This document shows, piece by piece, positions 21,106-30,554 of a stretch of DNA of 64,000 bases (positions within the stretch are counted from its first letter, which is position 1; each line of letters opens with the position of its first letter). This stretch comes from Zygotorulaspora mrakii. Taxonomy: Eukaryota; Ascomycota; Saccharomycetes; Saccharomycetales; Saccharomycetaceae. Below the pieces are notes generated by a model, which ran no database searches, was not told where the DNA came from, and saw only the letters and a program-made list of their open reading frames with translations. A program made the translations under genes and the position numbers. The stretch is taken from positions 186,001 through 250,000 of the forward strand of contig NC_050721.1 in NCBI RefSeq assembly GCF_013402915.1, read 5' to 3'.

Positions 21106-22000
21106 AACAATTATATACCCAGCCTGCACTGTTCTAAAGCCTGCTCTTCCGCGAGATGAGCATCCATTTCTTGCCCTGTTTTTTTCCTAAAGGCGAACTT
21201 GTGGAAGCTTCAACAAGAGCAGTGAACTGTTTTCTACGACTAAACAGATGGGACTGTTTTACCCATTAAAGGCTATTGCAGGAGCAGCACGCGGCATTCT
21301 GGAAGCCTGATTATGAACACTTCCCTTCGCCACCAGTGAAGGTTCTCGAACTCTGATTCGGCAAGCAAGATCTCCGTGTAGCATTCCCACACTAGCACTA
21401 TCTATAAGGTCTCTTTGAGGATGATTGAAGTGTGCTCTAAGAAAAATATGGGCATTTCAACTTTGAAACGCTACGCAGGTCTTGGTAATTATCCGCAAGG
21501 GTTCCCGCAGTATGACACGATTTTGCTCGGAACGTATCTTGCGCAATCTCAATCAATTTGAAGCACATTGTGGAAGTGACCCCTAGTGCAGGTATGTGGA
21601 CCATCGTATTTACAGTTGTACATGTGGAACTACTTCCGATAAAGAAGTGGCAAGTGCTCTCTTTGTCGAATCAACCTTACTCTTGCTTCTCACATTTATC
21701 CATTAAAAATTTGTAAGAGCTACAGCAAAATCAATGGCATATCCTAGTACGGGCTACTGTTCTTGCACAGGTAGATATAAGTGGAGTACAAAGAGTTGGC
21801 AAGACCATCTTTTGTTCTGTTTACTAGTCGTTCAGGTTTTTCTTTAAGAGTCCGCAGTGTATTGACGATTTATTCACTCGGAAGAAGATTTAAGAAATTT
21901 CAAGTATTATATAAAAAAGTCACATTGTGCCACAAAGTGAGGAGTTCGCATTCGCATTGCTCGGTACTATTCATAACTCTGAAGCTGAATTTTGATTTCA
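21106..22000. other. SEN15-PSG1 divergent intergenic region
   Basis: 895 bases, long for a divergent promoter in this window. The open frame at 21781-22065 overlaps the PSG1 start in another frame and lacks an ATG at its head, so I do not call it. I see no tRNA, no clear snoRNA box pair and no repeat. The function of most of the stretch is unknown. Confidence 0.5.
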
Positions 22001-23170
22001 ATGCGGGGTTGTTTACCATCATTACTTGCTTTGGCGTCTCTTTGTCTAAGTGTCCAAGGTGCTAGGCAGCAGATCAATCCGAAGGACAAGGCCACTACTT
22101 CCGAGGAACCTAAGCCATGGCATCGGACAGTATACGGCAGTGTAAAAGAGATTGTGACTCCAACCGTTATTGGTGGTGTCACCTTTTCTGCTAAACCGTT
22201 GGCTACGACAGATCCATTACAACCGTGGGTTTCTCTGGAACGTAATGGTAGACCAAAAACTATAAAGCCGAAGCTCAAGAATGGACGTCTGGAAAATGGA
22301 AGTCCAACATATTCGACTTATTTCCAGACTGTAACTACCCGTACATATTCATATGAGGAGTTGAAGGCACACAATATGGATCCCGACGGGCCACCTCATG
22401 AAGAGGAAGAGTTCATAAATGAAGATGATACTTACGTGTCATTAAACCCTATAATTAGATGTACTCCGGACCGCTATGTCAATAAGGGTATTACAAAAGA
22501 TGTCCCCAGTGAGCCATTCTGTACTCCTGAAGAAGGTCAGACGCTGAAACAAGGTGACACCTTCTTCGCAACTTGGTACACGAATTTCTTTAGAGATGAA
22601 GATTCTGATGAGGTGGTCGAAAACGTTCGAGTGCATTTCTCCCATGTCACTGAAAGCTATCATGAAAAGGGACTTAAGAAACGGGAGGTTTCATCCTTCT
22701 TCACTAGTGAGTGGTTGAAAAACGTCGATGGTGTGTATCCCTTTGAGATTGAAAACGAATGGCTTGGTGATCTCCGTAGGCGTAAGATCGTGATATCTGT
22801 TCAGCCAGAAAATGTTCCAGACGAGGAATTTGATCCCTTGGATAAAGGTATCGCTGTTTACATCGATAAAGGCTCAGCTGTCACCCGAAAAACTAAAGAA
22901 CAAAGGGCCCTTGAAGACGCCGGTATCACGGGTAATAAATGGTGGTACGTTGCAATCACAATGCCTACTGTTGTCATTATTGCATTAGTTTTGATGTATT
23001 TTTTCCTGTATGCAAATCACGGTTACAGAGATTTTTCTGATATTACTCAGAAGGCAATGAAGAAGAAACATCGTGTATTGGGTAAAGTCTCCGAAATGAA
23101 GAAGTTCAGAAATACAAAAAATCATAAGTACTCGGAATTACCAAGCTATAAGCCAGGTAAGCAACATTAG
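22001..23170 (+). CDS. PSG1: PSG1 (YKL077W), Pma1-stabilising Golgi protein
   Basis: Type I membrane protein of 389 residues (392 in S. cerevisiae Psg1, reported to stabilise the proton pump Pma1 in the Golgi). It has a signal peptide (MRGCLPSLLALASLCLSVQGA), a lumenal domain with four cysteines, one membrane segment near residues 307-330 (WWYVAITMPTVVIIALVLM...) and a basic cytosolic tail. A KR pair in GLKKREVSS could be a Kex2 site, but that is inference. The ATG at 22001 was chosen; the frame extends upstream only to a TTG. Its position next to a YKL075C-like gene repeats the S. cerevisiae chromosome XI order. Confidence 0.92.
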   Translation: MRGCLPSLLALASLCLSVQGARQQINPKDKATTSEEPKPWHRTVYGSVKEIVTPTVIGGVTFSAKPLATTDPLQPWVSLERNGRPKTIKPKLKNGRLENGSPTYSTYFQTVTTRTYSYEELKAHNMDPDGPPHEEEEFINEDDTYVSLNPIIRCTPDRYVNKGITKDVPSEPFCTPEEGQTLKQGDTFFATWYTNFFRDEDSDEVVENVRVHFSHVTESYHEKGLKKREVSSFFTSEWLKNVDGVYPFEIENEWLGDLRRRKIVISVQPENVPDEEFDPLDKGIAVYIDKGSAVTRKTKEQRALEDAGITGNKWWYVAITMPTVVIIALVLMYFFLYANHGYRDFSDITQKAMKKKHRVLGKVSEMKKFRNTKNHKYSELPSYKPGKQH

Positions 23171-23241
23171 CCTTCTTTATTGTTTCATTCAAAGAGCTCG
23201 TTAGTGAAAAATTTACAATTTTATATGTATTTATATAGTTT

Positions 23242-24708
23242 TTAAATCCACTTTTGTCTTGCGGCGACCTCACATATTTTCTCCAGAATCACAACCCGTT
23301 GATCGGGTTTGAACTTCTGATCCATTCTGTCGAGATCGGCCTCATTACTCGCTAAGCCCGTATCGTACAGTTCGTCTCCGATATCGTCTTCAGCCACAAT
23401 CTCATCGTCTTCTCCTATATTGTCACCAACATCTTCAATATAGTAGAAAAAGGGTTCTAAAACAATCATGATTTTCCAAAACTGCATAGTACCGCAATTT
23501 TCAAAAAGTACATCAATTAGGCTTGGTAAATATTCCAGTTCTATATACTCCTCTGCACAACAAACAAACTCATCCAATTCGTAATCTTGTTCGTCAGCAG
23601 ACAATGTTGAGTACATTTCTGAGAGTAAAGTCAATTCTTTACTAATAGTTTTTGGTATATCTTGCCGCGCCTGCCATAGCAATTTTTGCGCTCTTTGTAG
23701 ACGTTCTTGTGTTACATTATCTTTGTTTTGAGCTTTATCTGATTCTTTAGAGTCACCAGTGTTATTGGCTTCAGTGGTTTCCCTTTCTCCGTCTTCTAGT
23801 TTGTCATCTTCAGTGGTTTCCCTTTCTCCGTCTTCTAGTTTGTCATCTTCAGTGGTTTCCCTTTCTCCGTCTTCTAGTTTGTCATCTTCAGTGGTTTCCC
23901 TTTCTCCGTCTTCTAGTTTGTCATCTTCAGTCATAGAAGGTAAAAAGCCATTGCGCTCGCTTTTCTCCATCAATTCATTGTACTCATTGTACAGTGATAT
24001 GATTTTCATCATAGGTTTATACAATTGTTGACACACTTTCATTTCCGAACGAGGTACGATTATTTGCTCCAAATAATGATTTATCAAACCTTCCATGAAG
24101 TTAGCCCAAATACTTGAGAAAACGTAGTTTTCATCGTACGTACTTTCTGTAAACTCACGATTGATATTTTGCCTCATTATATGTTCTGTCAGGGAGAAAA
24201 AGTTGTTTTCCATACTACTTCCTTTTTTTTTGATTTCTTGCTGGTTCTGTTTAACGTTTGAAGAAATATCTTTCTCTTGATCATTCTTGTCCATCCAATA
24301 CTCAGGTCCACCTCTTTGTGAAAGCATAATCAGCAAAAGGAAAAATTTAACTTTAGCCCATGGGTCCAGCCTCTCGACGTAGTCATTACTGATTCTATTA
24401 ACACCTTGATCCATTTTTTTGTGAATGCATTTAAGAAATTTTTCGATATAGTGCGTCTTTCTGATACCATATTTTTCATTCAAGTACTCAATAGAGGTTA
24501 TTAGATTGTAACATGTACCATCTGTTTTCATGTCCTTCCTGAATCTGAATCTTGGCCTTCTAGTACGGATATTTCTGACCCTTTTGGAACAATTTTCATT
24601 TGAGTTTCCTACAGATTCCTGAGACATTGAATAAGCTTTGTGGCTACAAGCATCGTTTTTGTTGTCGCTCACCTTGAAAGAGCCAGGTTCCTTCGGTGAA
24701 ACCAGCAT
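23242..24708 (-). CDS. YKL075C-like protein of unknown function
   Basis: 488 residues from the ATG at 24708 (a second ATG at 24627 would give 461; S. cerevisiae YKL075C is about 450). I identify it mainly by position between PSG1 and MUD2 and by length. The sequence is charged, with a basic RNIRTRRPRFRFRKD segment near residue 50, a mid helical region, and an acidic C-terminal third. Four perfect copies of a 13-residue unit (TEDDKLEDGERET) lie around residues 262-313, from a 39-base DNA repeat. No catalytic motif is visible. The function is unknown in the family. Confidence 0.75.
   Translation of the reverse strand: MLVSPKEPGSFKVSDNKNDACSHKAYSMSQESVGNSNENCSKRVRNIRTRRPRFRFRKDMKTDGTCYNLITSIEYLNEKYGIRKTHYIEKFLKCIHKKMDQGVNRISNDYVERLDPWAKVKFFLLLIMLSQRGGPEYWMDKNDQEKDISSNVKQNQQEIKKKGSSMENNFFSLTEHIMRQNINREFTESTYDENYVFSSIWANFMEGLINHYLEQIIVPRSEMKVCQQLYKPMMKIISLYNEYNELMEKSERNGFLPSMTEDDKLEDGERETTEDDKLEDGERETTEDDKLEDGERETTEDDKLEDGERETTEANNTGDSKESDKAQNKDNVTQERLQRAQKLLWQARQDIPKTISKELTLLSEMYSTLSADEQDYELDEFVCCAEEYIELEYLPSLIDVLFENCGTMQFWKIMIVLEPFFYYIEDVGDNIGEDDEIVAEDDIGDELYDTGLASNEADLDRMDQKFKPDQRVVILEKICEVAARQKWI
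23770..23925. repeat. Four perfect 39-base tandem repeats in a coding region
   Basis: The unit reads TTCAGTGGTTTCCCTTTCTC onward on the plus strand and occurs four times with no difference seen, within the YKL075C-like gene. 39 is a multiple of three, so copy-number change would keep the frame. Confidence 0.95.
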
Positions 24709-25030
24709 GTAACACACCCAAAGACGTCTTGAAAGTCAATCTCTTTCACTATTTTCTGTTTTATATTGTAAAATGTATCCATAGCATTTTATCACCTCTG
24801 CCGCTGTGATGTCGAATTACGGAAAAAGGTGAAGTTTGAAAAAAAATAAGAAAAAAACGAGAGGCGTCACAAATTACGGATTGTCACAGTAGTCTAATTA
24901 GCCTAATTGTTGACTTGAAAAGTACATAGATATATTATTGTATTAGTATGAATGAGTTAAAATTTATATACAAAATCTATTAAGCGAATTTGCAATGTGT
25001 AAAGAAAAAAAGTCAATGATCAATTAACAA
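24709..25030. other. Spacer: YKL075C-like promoter and FET3 3' flank
   Basis: 322 bases. A-rich runs at about 24838-24857 and an AT-rich tail toward FET3 fit a promoter and a 3' UTR. No gene seen. Confidence 0.5.
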
Positions 25031-26920
25031 TTAATATTCGCGAACCGTTGGCTCAGCCCCGGATTTTTCAGCTGTGTTAGAATTAGAAGAGTCGTCTTCT
25101 TCGAGCACAGTGGCGGGATCTATCATCATATCTTCAATAAAATCCTCCTCAACGTGGGTTTGCTCCATTAGACCATAAATAGTAATAGTTATCAAACCAA
25201 GGACACCTGCAAGACAGGAGAAGACCATAGCGACAATACCCTTTGCGGTAAAGCCTGTTGGGATAGTATTTGGTTGAACGGGTTCACCAGCCAGATTGAA
25301 GAAATCAGTACTGTTACCAACAGCATTACCAGTTATTGGCATATTGATAGCATTACAGACAGCCTGTGAAGAAGCAGTCAATTCTTGAGATGAGTTTGCT
25401 TGAATACCGAGTGGGTCTTCAACAAGCACGATGGCCAAACCTTGAGCCAAATGCCATTCGATATGACAATGGAAAAACCAAACACCTGGGTTATCGGCTC
25501 TGAATCTAATGACGAAATTTGATTGAGGATTAACGTACAAAACATCTCTTAGCATTGGATATTGTGGATATTCAGCATGATCAGATTCATTGAATGGAAC
25601 AGGAACTTCACCAATCGCATCATCATAAGTCCTGTCTCTTATAATTGTCTGGAAAACGTGACCGTGCAAATGGAAAGGATGCTTACCAGTATCCAAATTA
25701 TTCAAAACGATTTCAACCACGTCATCCTCGTCAAGGACAAAACTATGTGTGTTTGAACCATAAATCTCCGGATTGGTTGCATTTTCACCAGCGCTCAGAA
25801 CCGTAGCCAGAGCAGGAACTAGAGGTGCCACATAGGTGATGTTGTTGAAGAAGGCATAATTAATACCTGTTACCAAGTTATCCATCGCCACGTCTAAAGT
25901 TATTCTGATATCAGGTTCCGGCAATAAGGCATCCCTGCTTAGAGGAACCAGATAGAAATCATCCAAGAAGTCATCGATAGAATCAACGTAACTTTGTTCA
26001 GCAAGTGGTGCTGAAGTATTATATGTCAGTGAGGAAGTAGCGTTCAATTCCAAATCGTCTGGAATCACATCAAGCATTGTGTCGTCAAACTTTTGCATAA
26101 TAGCATAATTTCTTGAAGTATCATTCCTCGTGTGTAATAGAACAGTATAACGTTGAGCGGACGTGATGTAAATCATATTTGTCGTATTCCTTTCAACTGT
26201 GATACCATCGACTTCAACGACGTCAAATTCGTGATCTTCAATCCAAAAGTACTGCGAAACGAAGCCACCAAGGTTTATAATTCTTAATAGGTACGTGGTA
26301 TCTGGGCGAACTTCCCAGGACAAGTTCCTCGTGTCGTTGATGATCAAGTTTTGAGGAATTGGTTCAGCACCTGTGGGATTGAATATACTCAAGAACTGCG
26401 GTAGTAGGGTAGCAACGTTGTCATGGTACCATTCGCTCAGGGAAAGAACGACTTCCTCGTCGTACTCATATGGGTAATTCTCGTTGTTTTCACCATCGTC
26501 GATGATGAAGGCTCCTCTCATACCATCCTCGTACTGCGCCTCCGTGTGCGAGTGGTACCAGTAAGCACCCGAATTGCTCTCCACCGTGAAGTTGTACAGG
26601 AAAGTCTGACCAGGGCCGATTGGGCACTGGGTGAGCAATGGCACTCCATCCATCTGATTGTTACCGTTTTGGAAAAGACCGTGGAAATGCATCGAAGTCT
26701 GAGTGTCATTGAACCCGTTGGTCAGGTACACAAGCACCCGGTCGCCCTTCTGCACCCGGATGTCAGGCCATGGGAACTCGCCGTTGCAACTGATAACAGG
26801 TCTCTCGAACACTCCGTCTGGGTTGGCCAAGGTCCAACCCGTGGTCCAGTTGAAGGTGTGCGTTGCCGCATTCACCCAACTCAACGACACCAATATACAA
26901 AATAGATATGAAAAATTCAT
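25031..26920 (-). CDS. FET3: FET3, multicopper ferroxidase of high-affinity iron uptake
   Basis: Oxidises Fe(II) at the plasma membrane for uptake with the permease Ftr1. From the ATG at 26920 it is 629 residues (636 in S. cerevisiae). It has a signal peptide (MNFSYLFCILVSLSWVNAA), three cupredoxin domains with the four copper-ligand blocks HFHG, WYHSH, HPFHLHGH and FHCHIEWH, many N-glycosylation sites, and one membrane segment near residues 560-585 (GIVAMVFSCLAGVLGLITI) with an acidic cytosolic tail. The frame runs on to 27097 without an ATG at its head, so that extension is rejected. The position between SEN15 and BUB2 is that of FET3 on chromosome XIII rather than its relative FET5. Confidence 0.95.
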   Translation of the reverse strand: MNFSYLFCILVSLSWVNAATHTFNWTTGWTLANPDGVFERPVISCNGEFPWPDIRVQKGDRVLVYLTNGFNDTQTSMHFHGLFQNGNNQMDGVPLLTQCPIGPGQTFLYNFTVESNSGAYWYHSHTEAQYEDGMRGAFIIDDGENNENYPYEYDEEVVLSLSEWYHDNVATLLPQFLSIFNPTGAEPIPQNLIINDTRNLSWEVRPDTTYLLRIINLGGFVSQYFWIEDHEFDVVEVDGITVERNTTNMIYITSAQRYTVLLHTRNDTSRNYAIMQKFDDTMLDVIPDDLELNATSSLTYNTSAPLAEQSYVDSIDDFLDDFYLVPLSRDALLPEPDIRITLDVAMDNLVTGINYAFFNNITYVAPLVPALATVLSAGENATNPEIYGSNTHSFVLDEDDVVEIVLNNLDTGKHPFHLHGHVFQTIIRDRTYDDAIGEVPVPFNESDHAEYPQYPMLRDVLYVNPQSNFVIRFRADNPGVWFFHCHIEWHLAQGLAIVLVEDPLGIQANSSQELTASSQAVCNAINMPITGNAVGNSTDFFNLAGEPVQPNTIPTGFTAKGIVAMVFSCLAGVLGLITITIYGLMEQTHVEEDFIEDMMIDPATVLEEDDSSNSNTAEKSGAEPTVREY

Positions 26921-27851
26921 ATTAACTCCAGCCGAGGATCGAAGATGGCTCTGCCGTGCAATTGTGATAATACAGTATCCGATAACAACAGCCGTGTCGA
27001 ACCACAACAACAAAACGAATAAGCCAAGAACAAAACCGACCCAGAAGAGCAAATTACGAGCAATCAGCAACTGATATATATATCTACGGATATGCACAGA
27101 CGTTTTTCTATATATTGCCCATCAATCCCAATTTCCTGACGTGCGCTGCACGAACATTACAGGAAACCAGGTGGAAATCAACCATTGGCGCCCATCATTC
27201 AACCATAGAGATGGTGTACAAAATCCACTGTTAATCCACGACATTTCGAGCCCATCTACTACGATCAATGCCCTTTTTTATCCAAATCCATGCTCTTGCG
27301 GGCTGTTTTGACCTGAATTCAACCTATTTCAGGGTGCAATGCGCGACGACGGACGAATATCGGCAGCCGTTACTGCGTCGTATAGAGGTACCTCTTAACA
27401 TTACCGACTTTTTTTTTTCGGGCCTATCAGCATCTACCAGACCGCTGCACAGCACAGTGCAGTACGAAGAGGCCTGCCGGAAGGTTGGGAGAACGGCAGT
27501 GTTGTGCGCCGGATTGAAGGTGTTTTCTGGGTGCACAACGGGCTGGACAAGGCTGTGGAGTTTCTTAGATGCCAATTATTTGGTGTGGAACTGAAAACAG
27601 GGTGTCCAGTTGTGGCCACGGTGAGGTGCCTACTTACCCGGCTCGGGCGAGTGTCCGGGGAGCAGGGTTGCCGGACACGCGCAGGGAGGCAGTGTCCGGA
27701 GCTAGGTGGTGTCCGGAGTAGTGAAAAATAGCATCAGGTGTTTATTTAGATACATAAAACAGTAATATCGAGCAGATGTGAAGTTCAGATCGCATCTCGC
27801 AGATGCTTGTTGTGGGCGGTATACGGAGCCCTCTTGGTGTTGCGCGTGGTT
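26921..27851. promoter_or_regulatory. FET3-BUB2 divergent promoter: Aft1-type sites, Reb1 site, GTGTCCGG cluster
   Basis: 931 bases. Read toward FET3, TGCACCC cores lie at 27332-27338 and 27529-27535; the second (TGCACCCA) fits the full Aft1 consensus YRCACCCR. TTACCCG at 27634-27640 is a Reb1-type site. Four GTGTCCGG octamers (one inverted) lie at 27651-27658, 27671-27678, 27692-27699 and 27709-27716, about 140-200 bases before BUB2. Open frames here run through these motifs and have no homology I recognise. Confidence 0.6.
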
Positions 27852-28769
27852 ATGTCTGTGGAAAAGTTCATATCGCAACCGCCGCTGATCATTCACAGCT
27901 CGCTGGCGCAGCTGCGATATCTGATTCTTAGCGAAGGGCTGCCTGCGAATACCGACAGACAGCAACAACGCTTGCGCTGCTATACGTGGTCGATCCTTTC
28001 GCGAACGTCGATGGAGAGGTCGACGCAGATCTATCTGTCGCTGCTGCAACGGGGGGCGGTGAAGGCTCCAATAATACAGAAGATAAAAAATGATACATTT
28101 AGAACGCTGCAGACAGACTCAAAATTCATCAATCTCGTATCGGAGGATGCGCTGATAAGGTGTTTGTCGTGCTTTGCCTGGCAAAGTCTGCAGTTGAAGG
28201 AGCAGGACCCTAGTTTCCAGGTCAGTACTTATGTTCAGGGGATGAACGTTCTGCTGGCCCCCCTGCTGTATTCGTGCCCCAGTGAGCCAATGGCTTTTCA
28301 GTTATTTTCGACGCTATGCTACTCTATTATACCAACTTATTTGAATAATAATTTATCAGGGGTTCATAAGGGTGCGAAACTGCTGGATATCTGCCTCAAG
28401 ATAATAGATCCGAAACTGAGTAAGTTTCTGAGTGATAACCTTTTAACAGCAGAGATATATGGTATTCCTTCCATACTGACGTTATCGAGCTGTAACAAAC
28501 CTTTGGAGCAGGTTTGCAAGCTCTGGGACTTCATGTTCGCCTACGGGTTTCACATGAATATCCTTTTTGTTGTTGCCCTTTTGGTGCAAATTAGATCAAA
28601 AATCTTGAAGTCGGAGTCGCCAATGAATCTTCTCACGCGAGAGCTGCCTCATTTCGATGCTGATGAAATAATTAAACTTGGCGTAGGTTTCGTTGCCAAA
28701 ATTCCCTCCGAAATCTACAACCTGCTGGTTCAGCACTTAGCTGATCCGAATTTAGTTGTACCTTATTAG
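27852..28769 (+). CDS. BUB2: BUB2, mitotic exit network GAP subunit
   Basis: TBC-domain protein that with Bfa1 forms the GTPase-activating complex for Tem1 at the spindle pole body, holding back mitotic exit. From the ATG at 27852 it is 305 residues (306 in S. cerevisiae). The TBC hallmarks are present: IKNDTFRT (the IxxDxxR arginine finger) and YVQGMNVLLAPL (the YxQ glutamine finger), then LLTAEIYGIPSILTLSSCNKPLEQV. The 15 residues upstream come from a TTG start and are rejected. The 3' end overlaps the convergent MUD2 gene by 18 bases. Confidence 0.95.
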   Translation: MSVEKFISQPPLIIHSSLAQLRYLILSEGLPANTDRQQQRLRCYTWSILSRTSMERSTQIYLSLLQRGAVKAPIIQKIKNDTFRTLQTDSKFINLVSEDALIRCLSCFAWQSLQLKEQDPSFQVSTYVQGMNVLLAPLLYSCPSEPMAFQLFSTLCYSIIPTYLNNNLSGVHKGAKLLDICLKIIDPKLSKFLSDNLLTAEIYGIPSILTLSSCNKPLEQVCKLWDFMFAYGFHMNILFVVALLVQIRSKILKSESPMNLLTRELPHFDADEIIKLGVGFVAKIPSEIYNLLVQHLADPNLVVPY

Positions 28770-30308
28770 ATTGAAGTCATCCTCATCAAAATATGAACAA
28801 AGCATAGTTCTGCCATTTATTTTTTTACCCGGCAAATCTGCCATTGCCTTTTCACTTGCTTCCGTTGTTTTGAACTTGACATAGATATTACCAATGTCCT
28901 CACCAATGTTTTCAAAATTTAATCTGTAATTGACGTTTGGTTTATTCATCCATATAATTTCTACGTCGTTCAGCATCTCCCTTAAAGTTTCCTCTATCTC
29001 CTCCTGGAACGGTACATACTTTAAGTCTAATGGATCCACACAGTTAAAAATTTTGATAACTTTTGAATTTGGCCTTTTTGCCTCTGCTACCAATAGTGGT
29101 AACGTTTGGAAATTTATCGCACTGCTGTTTTGAGATAATTTGCTATAATTTGGTTTGAACCATGAAACATTCTTTAAATTATTCAATTTATCCTCATCAA
29201 TCTCTGAAAGTTCTACCACTGCACAACCGGTGAATAATTTAGATCCGCCATTTTCCATTAGAAATATAGGTTGACAAGAATTGAATTTTATCTCGTTTTC
29301 ATTCAACATTTTTTCTATCTCCTCTTCATCATTCAAGCTCTGTAACGCAATTATATCTGGAGCACATAATCGATCCGGATGATCTAGTTGTTGAACATAC
29401 TCATTTGGTCTTTTCCACGTAGCATTTTCTAGTTTTGCTTCCCGAATTATATACAATCTACTTGCAAAAACCAAAGTTGTACATTCTGGTGAGTTGAATT
29501 CTATCAAAGCAAAATTTGATTCAGAAGAGATTTTTTTCATTTCGTATTGTTCTCCAAGCGATTTTACAAACTTCGTCAAAAATCGCTCTAATTCACGTTC
29601 ATTCCAATTTTTACCAACAGGAAACTCAATCACTAGTCTACAAGTCATTCTCGATATTGTAAGGTTATTGCTTGTTGCGTCGTCAAATAAAATTCTTGTT
29701 CTTCTGCTCTTGGTACCACCATGAATGGCGACTCGCTCTAGCTTGTATCTATCTAGTTCTTGCGGTTGACCAGGTTGAGGAAATAACCCGCTAAGTTTGG
29801 CCCTCTCGGCTGGAACCTTTTCAAAACCTTTCGGAGTTACATCCCATCTGGTAGGTCTCATTCTTCTTCTCTGGTCAATCGGGGCAACACCTTGTAAAAA
29901 ACTATTACCTGGACGTTGATAATTTGAAGTTGCAGATAAATGTTCATTATTTGGCTCTTGATAAGACCCACCGCTACCATACATATTCACAGATTGTCCT
30001 GTAAATGCTCTATCATGATTATTGAACCGCGATGTAGACCGCCTGCCGTCATGATGCCCCATCGCACCTCCATATCTGCTCTGGGTCCTCGGTTCGTTCA
30101 CTCGGGAGGTACCGTTTGGTGATGCATAGGTATTTGAACCATTTCTTGGCCCTTTAGGCAACTCACTGATTCGGGGCCTCTTCCCTCCAGCACTGTTACC
30201 ATCACTTGGGGCGGTGACACGCTTTCCTGCGTTCTCCTTCGTCTGATTGGGTTTCATAGAAGCTATAATTTTAGACCTCAAATCCTCAAGAGCTTCATGG
30301 TCACTCAT
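28752..30308 (-). CDS. MUD2: MUD2, branchpoint-region splicing factor (U2AF65-like)
   Basis: Nuclear pre-mRNA splicing factor that works with BBP/Msl5 in the commitment complex. From the ATG at 30308 it is 518 residues (527 in S. cerevisiae). The N-terminal half is low-complexity (Asn, Gly, Arg, Ser); the RRMRPTRWD segment and then RRM-like regions follow, ending in a C-terminal RRM/UHM region (NYRLNFENIGEDIGNIYVKF, then INGRTMLCSYFDEDDF) typical of U2AF large subunits. The extension to 30377 begins with TTG. Divergent from LHS1, as on S. cerevisiae chromosome XI. Confidence 0.9.
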   Translation of the reverse strand: MSDHEALEDLRSKIIASMKPNQTKENAGKRVTAPSDGNSAGGKRPRISELPKGPRNGSNTYASPNGTSRVNEPRTQSRYGGAMGHHDGRRSTSRFNNHDRAFTGQSVNMYGSGGSYQEPNNEHLSATSNYQRPGNSFLQGVAPIDQRRRMRPTRWDVTPKGFEKVPAERAKLSGLFPQPGQPQELDRYKLERVAIHGGTKSRRTRILFDDATSNNLTISRMTCRLVIEFPVGKNWNERELERFLTKFVKSLGEQYEMKKISSESNFALIEFNSPECTTLVFASRLYIIREAKLENATWKRPNEYVQQLDHPDRLCAPDIIALQSLNDEEEIEKMLNENEIKFNSCQPIFLMENGGSKLFTGCAVVELSEIDEDKLNNLKNVSWFKPNYSKLSQNSSAINFQTLPLLVAEAKRPNSKVIKIFNCVDPLDLKYVPFQEEIEETLREMLNDVEIIWMNKPNVNYRLNFENIGEDIGNIYVKFKTTEASEKAMADLPGKKINGRTMLCSYFDEDDFNLIRYN

Positions 30309-30554
30309 TGTAGGCAAGTCACTCTTAATGAAATCTCTCTTGGTGAGCTTCGCTAATGAATATTCGCCACTATTCAATTAATATGTGCTTTTTTTTCATA
30401 TGTATGTAAATAGTATTTAAGTCGAAGCGCAGATGAATTGAAAATTTCAATATTGAAAGTGATACGTAGCACTACAAAGGCCAAAAGTGACCAACATAAA
30501 ATTAAATTATTGTTGTCGTACACAAAAAACTACTAATTTGAAATCCATTTGACT
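30309..30554. promoter_or_regulatory. MUD2-LHS1 divergent promoter
   Basis: 246 AT-rich bases between two divergent starts. I looked for an unfolded-protein-response element (CAGCGTG core) for LHS1 and saw none. Confidence 0.4.

Noticed and set aside
23759..24031. 90-codon plus-strand frame rich in Ser/Leu
   Set aside because: Antisense shadow of the 39-base repeat in the YKL075C-like gene.
26423..26905. 160-codon plus-strand frame within FET3
   Set aside because: Antisense to the cupredoxin region with conserved copper ligands on the other strand.
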